DNA of 64,000 nucleotides from Pseudomonas sp. (GTDB taxonomy: Bacteria; Pseudomonadota; Gammaproteobacteria; Pseudomonadales; Pseudomonadaceae). Every line of letters begins with the position of its first letter. Position 1 is the stretch's first letter. Where the stretch lies: contig NZ_PEKX01000016.1 of the NCBI RefSeq assembly GCF_002796985.1, forward strand, positions 109,707 to 173,706, written 5' to 3'. Both the position numbers and the translations under genes were made by a program. The notes below the pieces were generated by a model. That model was not told the origin of the DNA. It made no database searches and saw only the letters and a program-made list of their open reading frames with translations. This document shows positions 54,136 through 63,941 of this stretch, piece by piece.

Positions 54136-54591
54136 ATGAAGTCGACGAAAGCCTGCCTCTGTGCTGTGCTCCTGGTAGTTCTCGGAGGCTGTTCCTGGTT
54201 TGGCCCGAAGGTCGACGTCGACCGCCTGACTTTGGATGTCGCGAGCAAGGCCAACGGCGATTCGCCCATCGCCGTGGACTTCGTCGCGGTACAGGACGCG
54301 GACCTGCTCAAGCTGCTCTCGGCGATGAGCGCCAAACAGTGGTTCAGCGACCGTGAACAGTACCGCCGTGACCATCAGAAGCAGCTCTCCGTGTGGAGCC
54401 TGGAGCTGGTGCCGGGGCAGTTCATGGAGGCCCAGGACTTTCCCCTGGCCGGCAAGCCGGCTGCTGGACTTTTGGTCTTTGCCGGCTATAACACTCCCGG
54501 CGCCCATCGCATTCGCCTGGATCAGCAGCCCAACGTATGGCTGCGTTTCGATAGCAGGGAGATGCGCCTGCTGAGTGCCGAGGAGCACTGA
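54136..54591 (+). CDS. tssJ: T6SS outer-membrane lipoprotein TssJ
   Basis: A 151 aa lipoprotein with lipobox LGGC (residues 16-19). The mature beta-sandwich (WSLELVPGQF) and length match TssJ (VasD/SciN family), which anchors TssM at the outer membrane. It is the first gene of the rightward operon, 225 nt from tssB; the shared region (53911-54135) probably holds both promoters. AAGGAC precedes the ATG. Confidence 0.88.
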   Translation: MKSTKACLCAVLLVVLGGCSWFGPKVDVDRLTLDVASKANGDSPIAVDFVAVQDADLLKLLSAMSAKQWFSDREQYRRDHQKQLSVWSLELVPGQFMEAQDFPLAGKPAAGLLVFAGYNTPGAHRIRLDQQPNVWLRFDSREMRLLSAEEH

Positions 54592-54647
54592 GCCACCGTC
54601 CTGCGGGATGGGCCCATGACAATCCAGGACGTCGAAGGGGAAGTGGT

Positions 54648-55964
54648 GTGAGAGTTCTGCCTGACGCAGTTTGTTGGCACGAAGGGATGCAACTGCTTCC
54701 CCAGCACTTCCAGCTCCAGGGCCTGCGCGCTGAAGTGTTGTCCGCGCGCCTGGCCCACGCGGCGAACCCCTGGTTCTGGGGGCTCGAACATCTGGAGCTG
54801 GACCCTTCCGCCCTGAGCACCGGCGTGGTGCGCCTCCTCGCGCTGGAGGCGATCCTGCCCGATGGCTTGCCGGTCAGCCTGGGCCAGGGTGAGACCCTGG
54901 TCTTCGACGCCACGGCCGCCATCGCCGCCTCCCTCGATGCCAGCATTACCCTCTACCTTGCCCTCAGCCCACTGGCCCGTGGCGGACAGGTACTGCCGCT
55001 CAAGGGGCGCCTGCAATCCACCAGCGGGCCAGCGGTGCCGGACCTGGCCAGCGGCGAGAATCCCGAACCCATCGTTGTCTGGCGCCCGGCGCCGCGACTG
55101 GTGACCGAGGCGCAGCGCGCCGATTCGGTGTGTCTGCCGCTGATGCGCATCGGTAAGGATGCCGGCGGCTTCGTCTGCCTGCCCTACGTGGCGCCCACTC
55201 CGCGAATCGCGCCGGCTTCGCCGTTGGGGCAGGCGCTGGTGGCGCTGTGCGCCCATGCGCGGGAGAAGTGCGTGTTCCTCGCCGGCCGCTTGCGCCAGGC
55301 GCAGCAGGCGGAGAACACCGAGGACAGCCAGGAAATTCGCCGCCAACTGGCGGCGCTCTGGGCGCGCCTGCCCGAGCTGGAGGCGGCGCTCTACAGTGGA
55401 GCAGCGAGTCCGGCGCAACTGCATGGCCTGCTCTGCGGCATGGCCGGCAGCTGGAGCGTGCTCGACCCGCTGGGCGGCGTGCCGGCCTTCCCGACCTTCG
55501 ATTTCAACGAGCTGCTGCGGACCTTCAACCCGCTGATCGAGTGGCTGGAAGTCACCCTCGGGCGGGTGCGCGCCGGCTACCGCAGCCTGGCTTTCGAGCG
55601 CGCCGGCAACGACTTCAGCCTGGCCTTGCCAGACCTGTACTCGCCGGTCCAGCGGCTGGTCATCGGCCTGCGCATGCCGCCGGCCTGCGGCGAGGAGCAA
55701 GCCCACGAGTGGCTGTCGCGCTGCATCGTCGCTTCCGAGGCGAGCCTGGCGATCCTCGGCCGGCAACGTATGTCGGGCCTGGAGCATCTGCCGATGAGCC
55801 GCGCCGAACAGATCGCCTACAGCGTGGGCGAGGATACCCACCTGTTCGTCGTGCAGGCCGAGGGCGACTGGTTCGACCCCGCCCAGCACCTGTGTCTGCG
55901 GGCAGCCCAAGGCACCGGCGGCAGTCCGTGGCAGATCGTGCTGTTCATCGTGGACGGCGCCTGA
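54648..55964 (+). CDS. tssK: T6SS baseplate connector TssK
   Basis: A 438 aa protein. The GTG start gives VRVLPDAVCWHEGMQLLPQHFQ, the typical TssK N-terminus; two nearby GTGs are out of frame. It links the baseplate to the TssLM membrane complex. VFLAGRLRQAQQ, the PLIEWLEVTLGRVRAGY stretch and the C-terminal HLFVVQAEGDWFDPAQH are visible. Confidence 0.94.
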   Translation: MRVLPDAVCWHEGMQLLPQHFQLQGLRAEVLSARLAHAANPWFWGLEHLELDPSALSTGVVRLLALEAILPDGLPVSLGQGETLVFDATAAIAASLDASITLYLALSPLARGGQVLPLKGRLQSTSGPAVPDLASGENPEPIVVWRPAPRLVTEAQRADSVCLPLMRIGKDAGGFVCLPYVAPTPRIAPASPLGQALVALCAHAREKCVFLAGRLRQAQQAENTEDSQEIRRQLAALWARLPELEAALYSGAASPAQLHGLLCGMAGSWSVLDPLGGVPAFPTFDFNELLRTFNPLIEWLEVTLGRVRAGYRSLAFERAGNDFSLALPDLYSPVQRLVIGLRMPPACGEEQAHEWLSRCIVASEASLAILGRQRMSGLEHLPMSRAEQIAYSVGEDTHLFVVQAEGDWFDPAQHLCLRAAQGTGGSPWQIVLFIVDGA

Positions 55965-55979
55965 GGCAGGGAGGCGAAC

Positions 55980-56750
55980 ATGGCCGAAGGGAATCTGCCA
56001 ATTTATCCGCCGTCGTTCGGCGAAGCGCCGCTCAGTGGTGCTTTCCAGGCGGCCTGGCTGGAGTGGCGCAGGCGCTGGGAAGGCCTGCGCGAGTCCACCA
56101 GCGAGGACAGTGTGGCCATCGAACGGGTCGCCGACGAGGCCCAGGTGGTGGTGCGGCGTCTGTGGCGCGGCGCCAACGCCAGCGTCGGCGATGCGGCTGG
56201 CGAACAGGTCAAGGGCATGGTCTACGCCTTTGTCGCGCTGCTCGATGAAAGCCTGCTGTTCGATCCCTGGAGCGGCCAGTCCGTGTGGCAGGAGCGGCCT
56301 CTGGAGTCGCGTCTCTACGGCACGCGCAATGCTGGGGAACGGGTTCCCCAGGCCATCCACCGCCTGCTCGAAACGCGCGCACCGGGCAGCCGTGACCTCG
56401 CCAATGTCTACCTGCAATGCCTGCTGCTGGGCTTCCACGGAAAGCTGCGCGGCCCGAAGGGCGAAGCGCTGCACGAGAAGTGGCGGCACGCATTGTTCGC
56501 CCATGCCTGGCAGCGTGACGCCGAGGTGCCGGCGTTGCTGGAAACCCTGGCGCGCCCGGCCAGTGCCGCGCCCCTGCGCCTGCCGCTGCGGCGTGCCTTG
56601 CCCGACGGCCTGCGTCTGGCGTTGATGGTCGCGGCCGGCGCCCTGCTGCTCATCGTCCTCGGCCATTGGCTGTGGAGCGACGTTCGCGGCGAGCTGACGC
56701 CTTTGCTCGACCTGGCCTGCCTGGCCGCTTTCCCGGAGCAGGTGGCTTGA
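55980..56750 (+). CDS. tssL: T6SS membrane protein TssL (DotU family)
   Basis: A 256 aa DotU protein with the cytoplasmic helical domain and a single C-terminal membrane helix (about 213-234: LALMVAAGALLLIVLGHWLW). The DESLLFDPWSGQSVWQERPLE and YGTRNAGERV motifs are typical. No OmpA extension is present. It overlaps tssM (TTGA). Confidence 0.93.
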   Translation: MAEGNLPIYPPSFGEAPLSGAFQAAWLEWRRRWEGLRESTSEDSVAIERVADEAQVVVRRLWRGANASVGDAAGEQVKGMVYAFVALLDESLLFDPWSGQSVWQERPLESRLYGTRNAGERVPQAIHRLLETRAPGSRDLANVYLQCLLLGFHGKLRGPKGEALHEKWRHALFAHAWQRDAEVPALLETLARPASAAPLRLPLRRALPDGLRLALMVAAGALLLIVLGHWLWSDVRGELTPLLDLACLAAFPEQVA

Positions 56751-59700
56751 GCGGCTGGCTGGTGCTGGCGCTGCTGTTGCTACTGGTCGCGGCGCTGGCG
56801 GTGGCGGCATTCCTCTGGCTGCGCAGCAAGGGCGGTGAGGCGGTGCGCGCCTTCTACCTGACCGTGCGGCAGATGGAGCAGGACCACGGCGTGGCCGATC
56901 GCTACGACGTGCCCTGGTACCTCCTGCTGGGCGACCCGCTGCTGGGCGAACGCCTGGCCGCTGACTGGAGCCTTGCGCCGGTGAGCCGCCCGGCCTGGTT
57001 CGGCCGCTGGTGGGCCGACCAGGACGGCGCCGTGCTGGCGGTCCCACAGGCCCTGTTCCTGCCCGAAGAAGCCGCGCCGTCGTTGCTGCAACCCTGGCGC
57101 CGCTTGCTCGGCCTGTTGCTGCGGATGCGCCCGCGGCGCCCGTTGGACGGGGTGATCTGGGCCGTGCCGGTGGAGCGCCTGCTGGATCCGGCCAGCCTGG
57201 CGCAGGAGAGCGTCCAGTTGCGCCGGCGCTTCAACGACCTGTTGCAGCGGCTGGGGCTGAGCCTGCCGGTCTATGTCGTGGTGACCGGGCTGGAAGAGCT
57301 CGATGGCTTCGCGGAACTGCACGCCGCCCTGCCCGCCGAGGTTCGCGAGCGACCGCTCGGCTGGGCCTCGCCCTTGCAGGCGGATGCGGCCTGGCAGGGC
57401 GAGCACCTGGAGCGCGGCTTCGATCAGGTATTGCAAGCGTTGCAGGCGGCGATCCTCGAAGCGGGCGTGCTCAAGGGGCAATTGAGCGAGGAGCTGTATC
57501 GCTTCCCGCAGGCGCTGGAGAGCCTGCGGGAAGGTTTGCGCCAGCGGTTGGAGCCGGTCTTCCAGGGCAACGCGCTGGGTGAGGCGCCGCGCTTGCGTGG
57601 CCTGTACTTCAGCGGCGCGTACCGCATGGCTCCCAGTGGTGACGACTGGGCGCTCTCGGCGCGGGAGGAGGCACCCGCGCAGTTGCTGTTCACCCAGCAT
57701 CTCTGGCAATCGCGCCTGCTCGCCGAGCGCGGGCTGGCCCAGGCCGTGCCGCGAGTCCTGCGTCTGCGCCAACGCTCGCAGCGACTGCTGGGAGCGCTGG
57801 CCGGTGCCGTCGGCATTTGCTGGCTGCTGGGCATGCTCTGGGTCTGGCATGAGGATTCCCGCGAGGCGCAGCTGCTGGGTCAGCACATCCAGGCCATGCA
57901 GCGCGGGCAGGGCGAAGTCGGCACGGCCGTCGCATCGCCGGAGGAATCCGGCCGGCGCCGCCTGCAGGCTTACTGGGCGCTGCTGCAGGGCGCACCACGC
58001 TGGCACTACAGCTCGCTGGTGTATCCGAGCTCCTGGTTCTCCGGTTTCGACAGCCAGATGGACGAACTGCTTCGCGACCTGACACGCCGCGAAGTGCTGG
58101 TGCCCTTGCAGCAAATGCAGGCCGCCGAGCTGGTCCGGCTGCGCGCCATCCGTAGTAGCGAGCGCCGCGCCAACGTGCAGAGCGACAGCCCGGAGCAGTG
58201 GCCGAACTTCGTTGCTGCCCGCGACCTCGCCAGTGGCGTACTGGCTTTCGAACAGCGCAACCGCTGGTACACCGAGTTGCGCGCCGGCACCTCGAAGAAT
58301 GCCCTGGAAAGCCTCGCCAAACTGGGTGAACAGGCTTACGGCCTGACCCTCGAACCCGGCGCCCTGCGCAATGCCAGCCACCTGCAAACGGTACTCGGCC
58401 AGGGCATTGCCGATGCCCCGGCGCCGGTCGACCCCGGCCCACGCGAGGGGCAGTTGGCACGCAACTTCGACGACCTGATGAGCCTCTGGCTCGATCAGTT
58501 CTTCCTCGCCGACAACTTCGTGCGGCCGGCCGGCTTCCTGCGCCTGCACCTGAACGAACTCAGGGCACGGCAGGGCAATAGCCTCGAGGAGCTGGAGGAG
58601 ACCGCCGCGCAGATCGACGCGCTGCGCAACATGGTGGCCCTGACCAACGCCGCCTGGAGCCACGGCAATGCCCAGGAGATCGTGCCGGGCTTTCGCGCGC
58701 TGCTCGACGATGTGCGCCAGTCCTACCTGCTCGGGCCTTCGGCGGAAGCGAAGGTGACCAGTCAGGCCAGCAAGCTGCAGCGTGCCTTCCATGACCAGTG
58801 GATTTCCGCCGCCGGCTCCCGCGACAACCTGCTGCAACTGCAGCCCGGTGGCACCCTGACGTTGCAGGAACATGTGGTGGCGCTGGGCAGCACCATCGAC
58901 TCACTGCTGCGCCAGGACTTCACCGGCACCGCCCTGCGCCAGCCCACGCAGGAGAGCGATCCGCGCCGGCTGGGCAATCTCGACGCCCACGCGCTCAACG
59001 CGGCGCTGGCCTACTACGACAGCTATCGCAAGTACAGCGAGCAGGAGCAGGCGCGCATCCCCGCCGAGTACCGCGACGCCCTTGCCGAGAGCACTGCCGC
59101 CGCCGCGGCCAGCGCCATGTGGAGCAGCCTGACGCAATCCGTTCCCGTCAGCGGGGCGCCCTGGAAAAGTACCTTCGACGTCCCGCTGGAGCCGGCGGAG
59201 CAGGTCCGCCAGGCTCTGGAAACTCTGCAGCGCAACGACCTGGCCAACGCCCTGGACATCCACCTGACTCGTGGCGCGCTGGCCGATGTCGACGAGGTGC
59301 TGAAGTCGATCGATGCGCTGCCGCTGTTTCGCGCGCGCGCGGAGCTTTCCGGCTGGGACGGCACGCGCAACTTCGGCCTGCAGTTGTACCGCTCCAGCGA
59401 CACCCAGGACCTCAAGCGCAGCCTCGGCCAGCAATTCGAGACCATGCTCGCCCTGAGCGAGGAGCATGCGCCCGCGCTGACCTGGCTACGCGACCGCGGC
59501 AACCTCGGCTTCGCCGACCAGGACAAGGTGCGGCGCTTCGTCGACCTCAGTGATGAGCTGGTCAAGTACAAGGCGCAGAACCCGACCAGCTCGCCGATGC
59601 TGCTGGACCAACTGGTGAGCCGCGACTTCGTCGAAATGGACGCCGCCAGCTGCGGCAAGATTCTCAGTACCTCCGCGCTGGTGCCCGGGCAGGGTGACGT

Positions 59701-60571
59701 GGCGCGCTTCACCCGCAGCCTGCACAGCCAGGCGCAGCAGCGCTGCCTGGAGTTGCAGCAGAAGGAGGCCGCCCTCGCCTGGTCTGCCATTGCCGACTAC
59801 TTCAATCAGTACCTGGCCAATCGTTTCCCCTTCGCCTACAGCCTGCAAGCCGAGGACGCTGATCCTGCGCGGGTGCAGCATCTGGTCGAACTGCTCGATC
59901 AGAACCTGCAACGGGCCCAGGAAGGCCTCAAGCTCAGCCAGTCGAGCGACCGCGCGGCCGCGGCGGATTTCCTCCAGCGCCTGCAACTGGCCAGGGCCTG
60001 GATGGGCCCGTTGTTCCAGCGCGACAAGGGCGGGGCGCAGGGGGTCGACCTGGATGTGCGCTGGCGCACCGACCGCGAGGCCGAGCGCGGCGCCGACCAG
60101 GTGATCGCCTGGACGCTCTACGCGGCGGACCGCCCGCTGACCTTCCCCGGTGGCGACAGCCAGCGCCTGCACTGGAACGTCGGCGAGCCGATGAAATTGC
60201 TGCTGCGCTGGGCCAAGGACAGCCCGCAGCGGCCGGACATCGACCCACGGCAGGCGAGCATGGCGGTGGCGGACCTGGAGGTGGGCTGGGAATACAGCGG
60301 CCCCTGGGCGCTGATGCGCCTGCTGCGCTCGCACCTGATCCTGCAGCGCCAGCCCAGCGCCGACTACACCGATTTCCCCCTCGCGTTGCAGGTGCCGGTG
60401 CGCGCACCGAACAGCCGCGAACCGGAGGCGCGGATGTTCCTGCGCATCTCGCTGATGACCCAGGACGCCAAACAGCCTTTGTCCGTCCAGCCCTTACCTG
60501 TACGCGCGCCGCGCACGCCCTTCAGCGGTATCGGCGTGGCGAACCTTGCCGGCGCTCAGGAGTTGCCATGA
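56747..60571 (+). CDS. tssM: T6SS membrane protein TssM (IcmF family)
   Basis: A 1274 aa inner-membrane protein spanning to the periplasm. The TTG at 56747, overlapping the tssL stop and 8 nt after GGAG, is taken as the start. A membrane helix lies at 3-22, a cytoplasmic domain at about 25-345, a second helix at about 347-368 and the large periplasmic TssJ-binding part follows. At the place of the family P-loop (after PWYL) the sequence reads LLLGDPLLGERL, without the GK(S/T), so NTP binding is unlikely. The first three quarters match family length. It overlaps tssA by 4 nt. Confidence 0.94.
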   Translation: MSGWLVLALLLLLVAALAVAAFLWLRSKGGEAVRAFYLTVRQMEQDHGVADRYDVPWYLLLGDPLLGERLAADWSLAPVSRPAWFGRWWADQDGAVLAVPQALFLPEEAAPSLLQPWRRLLGLLLRMRPRRPLDGVIWAVPVERLLDPASLAQESVQLRRRFNDLLQRLGLSLPVYVVVTGLEELDGFAELHAALPAEVRERPLGWASPLQADAAWQGEHLERGFDQVLQALQAAILEAGVLKGQLSEELYRFPQALESLREGLRQRLEPVFQGNALGEAPRLRGLYFSGAYRMAPSGDDWALSAREEAPAQLLFTQHLWQSRLLAERGLAQAVPRVLRLRQRSQRLLGALAGAVGICWLLGMLWVWHEDSREAQLLGQHIQAMQRGQGEVGTAVASPEESGRRRLQAYWALLQGAPRWHYSSLVYPSSWFSGFDSQMDELLRDLTRREVLVPLQQMQAAELVRLRAIRSSERRANVQSDSPEQWPNFVAARDLASGVLAFEQRNRWYTELRAGTSKNALESLAKLGEQAYGLTLEPGALRNASHLQTVLGQGIADAPAPVDPGPREGQLARNFDDLMSLWLDQFFLADNFVRPAGFLRLHLNELRARQGNSLEELEETAAQIDALRNMVALTNAAWSHGNAQEIVPGFRALLDDVRQSYLLGPSAEAKVTSQASKLQRAFHDQWISAAGSRDNLLQLQPGGTLTLQEHVVALGSTIDSLLRQDFTGTALRQPTQESDPRRLGNLDAHALNAALAYYDSYRKYSEQEQARIPAEYRDALAESTAAAAASAMWSSLTQSVPVSGAPWKSTFDVPLEPAEQVRQALETLQRNDLANALDIHLTRGALADVDEVLKSIDALPLFRARAELSGWDGTRNFGLQLYRSSDTQDLKRSLGQQFETMLALSEEHAPALTWLRDRGNLGFADQDKVRRFVDLSDELVKYKAQNPTSSPMLLDQLVSRDFVEMDAASCGKILSTSALVPGQGDVARFTRSLHSQAQQRCLELQQKEAALAWSAIADYFNQYLANRFPFAYSLQAEDADPARVQHLVELLDQNLQRAQEGLKLSQSSDRAAAADFLQRLQLARAWMGPLFQRDKGGAQGVDLDVRWRTDREAERGADQVIAWTLYAADRPLTFPGGDSQRLHWNVGEPMKLLLRWAKDSPQRPDIDPRQASMAVADLEVGWEYSGPWALMRLLRSHLILQRQPSADYTDFPLALQVPVRAPNSREPEARMFLRISLMTQDAKQPLSVQPLPVRAPRTPFSGIGVANLAGAQELP

Positions 60572-61626
60572 TTTCAGACGAGGCGCTGCAGGCGCTCCTG
60601 CAACCTCTGCCGGGCGAGTCGCCGTGCGGCGAGTCGCTGCGTCATGATCCGGTGATGGATCGCCTGCGTGAGCTGCGGCGAGAGGAGGATACCGAGCTGC
60701 CGGCTGGCGTTTGGAAAGCTGAGCCTAAGCGTGCTGATTGGCTGGCCCTGACTGCACTGGCCGAAGAGGTACTGAGGCAGCGAAGCAAAGACCTGACCAT
60801 CGCAGGTTATCTAGGTGAGGCCTGGATCGTCACCCACGGCCCAGCAGGTCTCGCCGCAGCACTGAGGCTGCTGGCCGATCTTTGCATTGCATTTCCCGAA
60901 CAACTGCACCCGCAGGCCACAGATGGCGACCAGGAGTGGCGCGCTGCACCGCTTGCCTGGGTGGCGCGGCGCTACAACGAACTCCTGCTCACCCGCGTCC
61001 CGCTGTGCAGCGGCTGGCCGCAAACCACACTGCACGGCTGGCAGGAGCTGCAGCGACGGCAGGTGCAGGTCAGCGACAACAAGGTCGACAAGGTGGCGGC
61101 AGAGAGCGCGCGACAGGAGCAGAAACGGCTGAACGAATCGATCCGTAGCTGCGCGGTGAATGGTTGGGCGGCGACACTGGCCGGGCTGGACTGCGCGGCA
61201 GGCCACCTGCGACGCCTGGATGCCTGGTGTGACCTCCAGCTCGGCGATGCCGCACCGAGCCTGCAGCAACTCGCCGCGTCCATCGACGCGTTCAGCAACG
61301 TCATTCAGGGATGTAAGGCCATGGCTCCGCAAGAATTCGCACCCGTCACTGCAACGGAAACGCCCGCCGAGCCGGATTCGACTGCTATGGCCTCCTCCTG
61401 CCCGCTTCCCACTGGCTGCGCTCCGCAGAACCGCGAAGAGGCCTACCGACAGCTCACCGCCATTGCCGAATATCTGGCACGCACCGAACCCCACAGCCCG
61501 GTGCCCTACATCATTCGCCGGGCGGTGGAGTGGGGCGGCATGCCGCTGAGCGCGCTAATGGACGAATTGGTGCACGCCGACCCCGAGGCCCGCCGGGTTT
61601 GGGTCATGCTCGGTGTGCTGCGCTGA
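60568..61626 (+). CDS. tssA: T6SS assembly protein TssA
   Basis: A 352 aa protein with the ImpA N-terminal domain (about 1-130: LLQPLPGESPCGESLRHDP) and a C-terminal helical part with YIIRRAVEWGGMPLSALMDEL. TssA primes baseplate and sheath assembly. It ends the structural operon. The GC content drops noticeably towards its 3' half relative to tssM. Confidence 0.9.
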   Translation: MISDEALQALLQPLPGESPCGESLRHDPVMDRLRELRREEDTELPAGVWKAEPKRADWLALTALAEEVLRQRSKDLTIAGYLGEAWIVTHGPAGLAAALRLLADLCIAFPEQLHPQATDGDQEWRAAPLAWVARRYNELLLTRVPLCSGWPQTTLHGWQELQRRQVQVSDNKVDKVAAESARQEQKRLNESIRSCAVNGWAATLAGLDCAAGHLRRLDAWCDLQLGDAAPSLQQLAASIDAFSNVIQGCKAMAPQEFAPVTATETPAEPDSTAMASSCPLPTGCAPQNREEAYRQLTAIAEYLARTEPHSPVPYIIRRAVEWGGMPLSALMDELVHADPEARRVWVMLGVLR

Positions 61627-61729
61627 GGATTTGGAAGTTGGAGCCAGCACGCTCCTTGGCTTATCGGTGCTCCCGCAATCTGATCGATGAATAGGGGAGC
61701 GTTGGTACTCACTATTCAAGGGAATAAGT

Positions 61730-62713
61730 ATGGCCATGATGTCCGAGGCATTCAGGAACTATCTCGCTGAAGTAACTGCTATGCGCATTGCAGAGGAAGT
61801 TAAGATCGACGGAATGTTGGCAGCAGCGATTCATTCAAGGCATAAGGTTCGAAGGACGGATCTAGAAAAATTTCTTGAGCGCGCTAATGCCTCTGATGCG
61901 AAATCCTGGGAGCGCAAGTTTTTCACGTATTGTCTGGTTGTCTATGGAGTGGCTGCATACGCGAATGTACAAGATATCTGGACGAGGGATGGTAAGGTTG
62001 ACAAGGTTGAAGTGATACCTCACTGGTCAGAGAGTGGTAGTTCATATGCGCTCGATAAAGTCATATTCCTTGAGCCGCTCAACTTGTTTCCCGGACTTGC
62101 CACTGAGAACCTTTCAAATAATATGATTGTCATTGATCAGCATCGGGCAGCATTTTATGCAGATGGGACAAGCAAGTCCCTGGCAATGATGCCGCATCAT
62201 TCAAAAGCGTCCAGTACACAGAATGAGAAAATAGCAGTTCATATGCAGGCTCTCAGTAAGCACTCCCAACTATCCGGTGCGAATAGTATGAGCACTCCAA
62301 TCAAGCCGGTGGTGACTCATACAGTATCGGGCACTCCTGTTAGTAACGCTCTGGGCAAGGGGAAGATGGGAGAGCATATAAGTCAAAGCGTGAATATTGA
62401 AGAAATGACTAGCGAATTTGATAATAGCGTAGGTAAAAAGAAAAAAATAGAAAGTGCAAAGTTGATTCATGAGCAGGTTTCAAAGCTGCACGTCGATGCG
62501 GTGGCTTTAGGGATCGCCGGGGTTAGTCATTATGAGAATCTTATGATTAACTATGCGGCCGCAATGAAAGATATGAGCCTCTCTGATGATCCTCTAAATG
62601 TTAAGAAAACTTTGGAAGGCGCGCGGGATAGATGGCAGAAGAATAGGTTGGTGCTGCAAGACCTGATCGGAAAGTTCAAGCAGGAGACGCACGAGGATTT
62701 CCCTATGAAATAG
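61730..62713 (+). CDS. Unknown low-GC protein after tssA (candidate T6SS effector)
   Basis: A 327 aa protein starting at an ATG with AAGGGA 6 nt before it, which decides the start. The sequence is strongly AT-shifted compared with tssA. The N-terminus is globular (YCLVVYGVAAYANV, KVIFLEPLNLFPGLA), a Ser/Thr-rich middle (about 165-225) looks linker-like, and the C-terminus is a long helical stretch. No catalytic motif, signal peptide or known family was recognised. Its place at the end of the tssJKLMA operon, where a regulator lies in the P. aeruginosa H3 cluster as far as I recall, makes an effector or accessory role possible, but that is inference. Confidence 0.75.
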   Translation: MAMMSEAFRNYLAEVTAMRIAEEVKIDGMLAAAIHSRHKVRRTDLEKFLERANASDAKSWERKFFTYCLVVYGVAAYANVQDIWTRDGKVDKVEVIPHWSESGSSYALDKVIFLEPLNLFPGLATENLSNNMIVIDQHRAAFYADGTSKSLAMMPHHSKASSTQNEKIAVHMQALSKHSQLSGANSMSTPIKPVVTHTVSGTPVSNALGKGKMGEHISQSVNIEEMTSEFDNSVGKKKKIESAKLIHEQVSKLHVDAVALGIAGVSHYENLMINYAAAMKDMSLSDDPLNVKKTLEGARDRWQKNRLVLQDLIGKFKQETHEDFPMK

Positions 62714-62990
62714 TTATCCAGTCACGTCACTCTTGAAGACAAAATCATTGGATGTTCCTGAACGTGTAGGTCCGCTCTCTCGATCGCACTTGTGCAGCAC
62801 GCTAGTGTGTGTCGAGCGCCTGCTTCTGGGCGATTGCTGCTTCTGGTCAAAGGCCGCTACCGACCCATAGCGGACACGACTCCGCTCGATGCTTGGAGGT
62901 CGTCTGCCACTCCGGCAACCGTCTCGTACAATACTTGTTTCAAGATGCGTCACATCCTCCGGGCTTCTAACAAGAAGAGCGGAGTCATCT

Positions 62991-63707
62991 GTGAAAACAA
63001 GAAGAATCGCGGTCATTAGTGCGCTCATGGCCTGCGCGGGGATCAGCCATGTGCTGCGGGCCGAGGAACCGTGCGCCGTTTGTACGCGCACCGAAAGCGG
63101 CGAGGTAAGGGGCGCCGCGGAAGGGACGGTTGTCGCCTTCAAGGGGATTCCCTATGCGCAGGCTCCGGTCGGGGAACTGCGCTTCCAGCCGCCGCAGCCG
63201 GCAGGACAGTGGGACGGCGTACTGGAAGCGTCGAAATACCGCTCCACCTGCCCTCAGGTGAAGGACCCGCTGGAGCAATACCCCTTTGCCGGGCGCGCCA
63301 TCACTGGGGCCGATGGCAAGCAGAGCGAAATCTACGAAAGCGAGGACTGCCTGCATCTGAACGTTTGGACGCCGGCGGTTGATCACAAGAAACGCCCCAT
63401 CATGATCTTCATTCCGGGCGGCGCTTTTGTGGTGGGCAATGGATCTTCGGACTTCTACGACGGAAGCAGGCTGGCCAGCCATGACGTGGTGGTGGCGACC
63501 ATCAACTACCGCGTTGGGCTGTTCGGGTTCATGGAACTGGGTGCCCTGGACAAGAAATACGCGGGTAGCGGCAACAACGGCCTGCGCGACCAGATCGCTG
63601 CCATCGAATGGGTGAAGCGCAATGCCGCCGCTTTCGGTGGCGACCCTGACAACATCACCATCTTTGGCGAGTCAGCAGGTGGCGCCTCAAGCAGCAGACC
63701 GGTATAA
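62991..63707 (+). pseudogene. Type-B carboxylesterase, truncated after the catalytic Ser
   Basis: A 238 aa remnant of a family normally about 500-550 aa. The GTG start at 62991 has GGAG 6 nt before it and gives a signal peptide (VKTRRIAVISALMACAG...VLRAEE), so the enzyme was exported. FKGIPYAQAPVGELRFQPP, SEDCLHLNVWTP, the oxyanion motif IPGGAFVVGNG and the nucleophile elbow GESAGG (Ser near 228) are intact. The Glu/Asp and His of the triad are lost. The break is right after GESAGGAS, followed by an AraC-type fragment. Confidence 0.85.
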
Positions 63708-63925
63708 CCCTGTCGAAGTACAAGGCCTGGCGCCAGGTTTACGCAATGCTCTGCCATATCGTCAGCACTCAGGGGCCGGTCTATGACTGGCACACACATG
63801 AGGCCCTGCAATCTGCTGGGTTCTATGACGACTCCCATGGTTACAGGACCATCTCTCAGTATTTTGGGCCGCAGCGCTCGATGACGGAACAGGACCTTCT
63901 ACTGGTCAATTGTCTGGGGAAGTGA
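63683..63925 (+). pseudogene. AraC-type regulator, C-terminal DNA-binding fragment
   Basis: Read directly in a frame without an initiator: KQQTGITLSKYKAWR, then EALQSAGFYDDSHGYRTISQ and YFGPQRSMTEQ, the end of the second helix-turn-helix of AraC/XylS regulators (consensus AGFxDxSHxxRxFxxxFGxxP). The last codon is at 63923-63925. The N-terminal part is absent: a deletion has joined it to the esterase. Confidence 0.7.
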
Positions 63926-63941
63926 GCGTCCGCTTCTGGCC

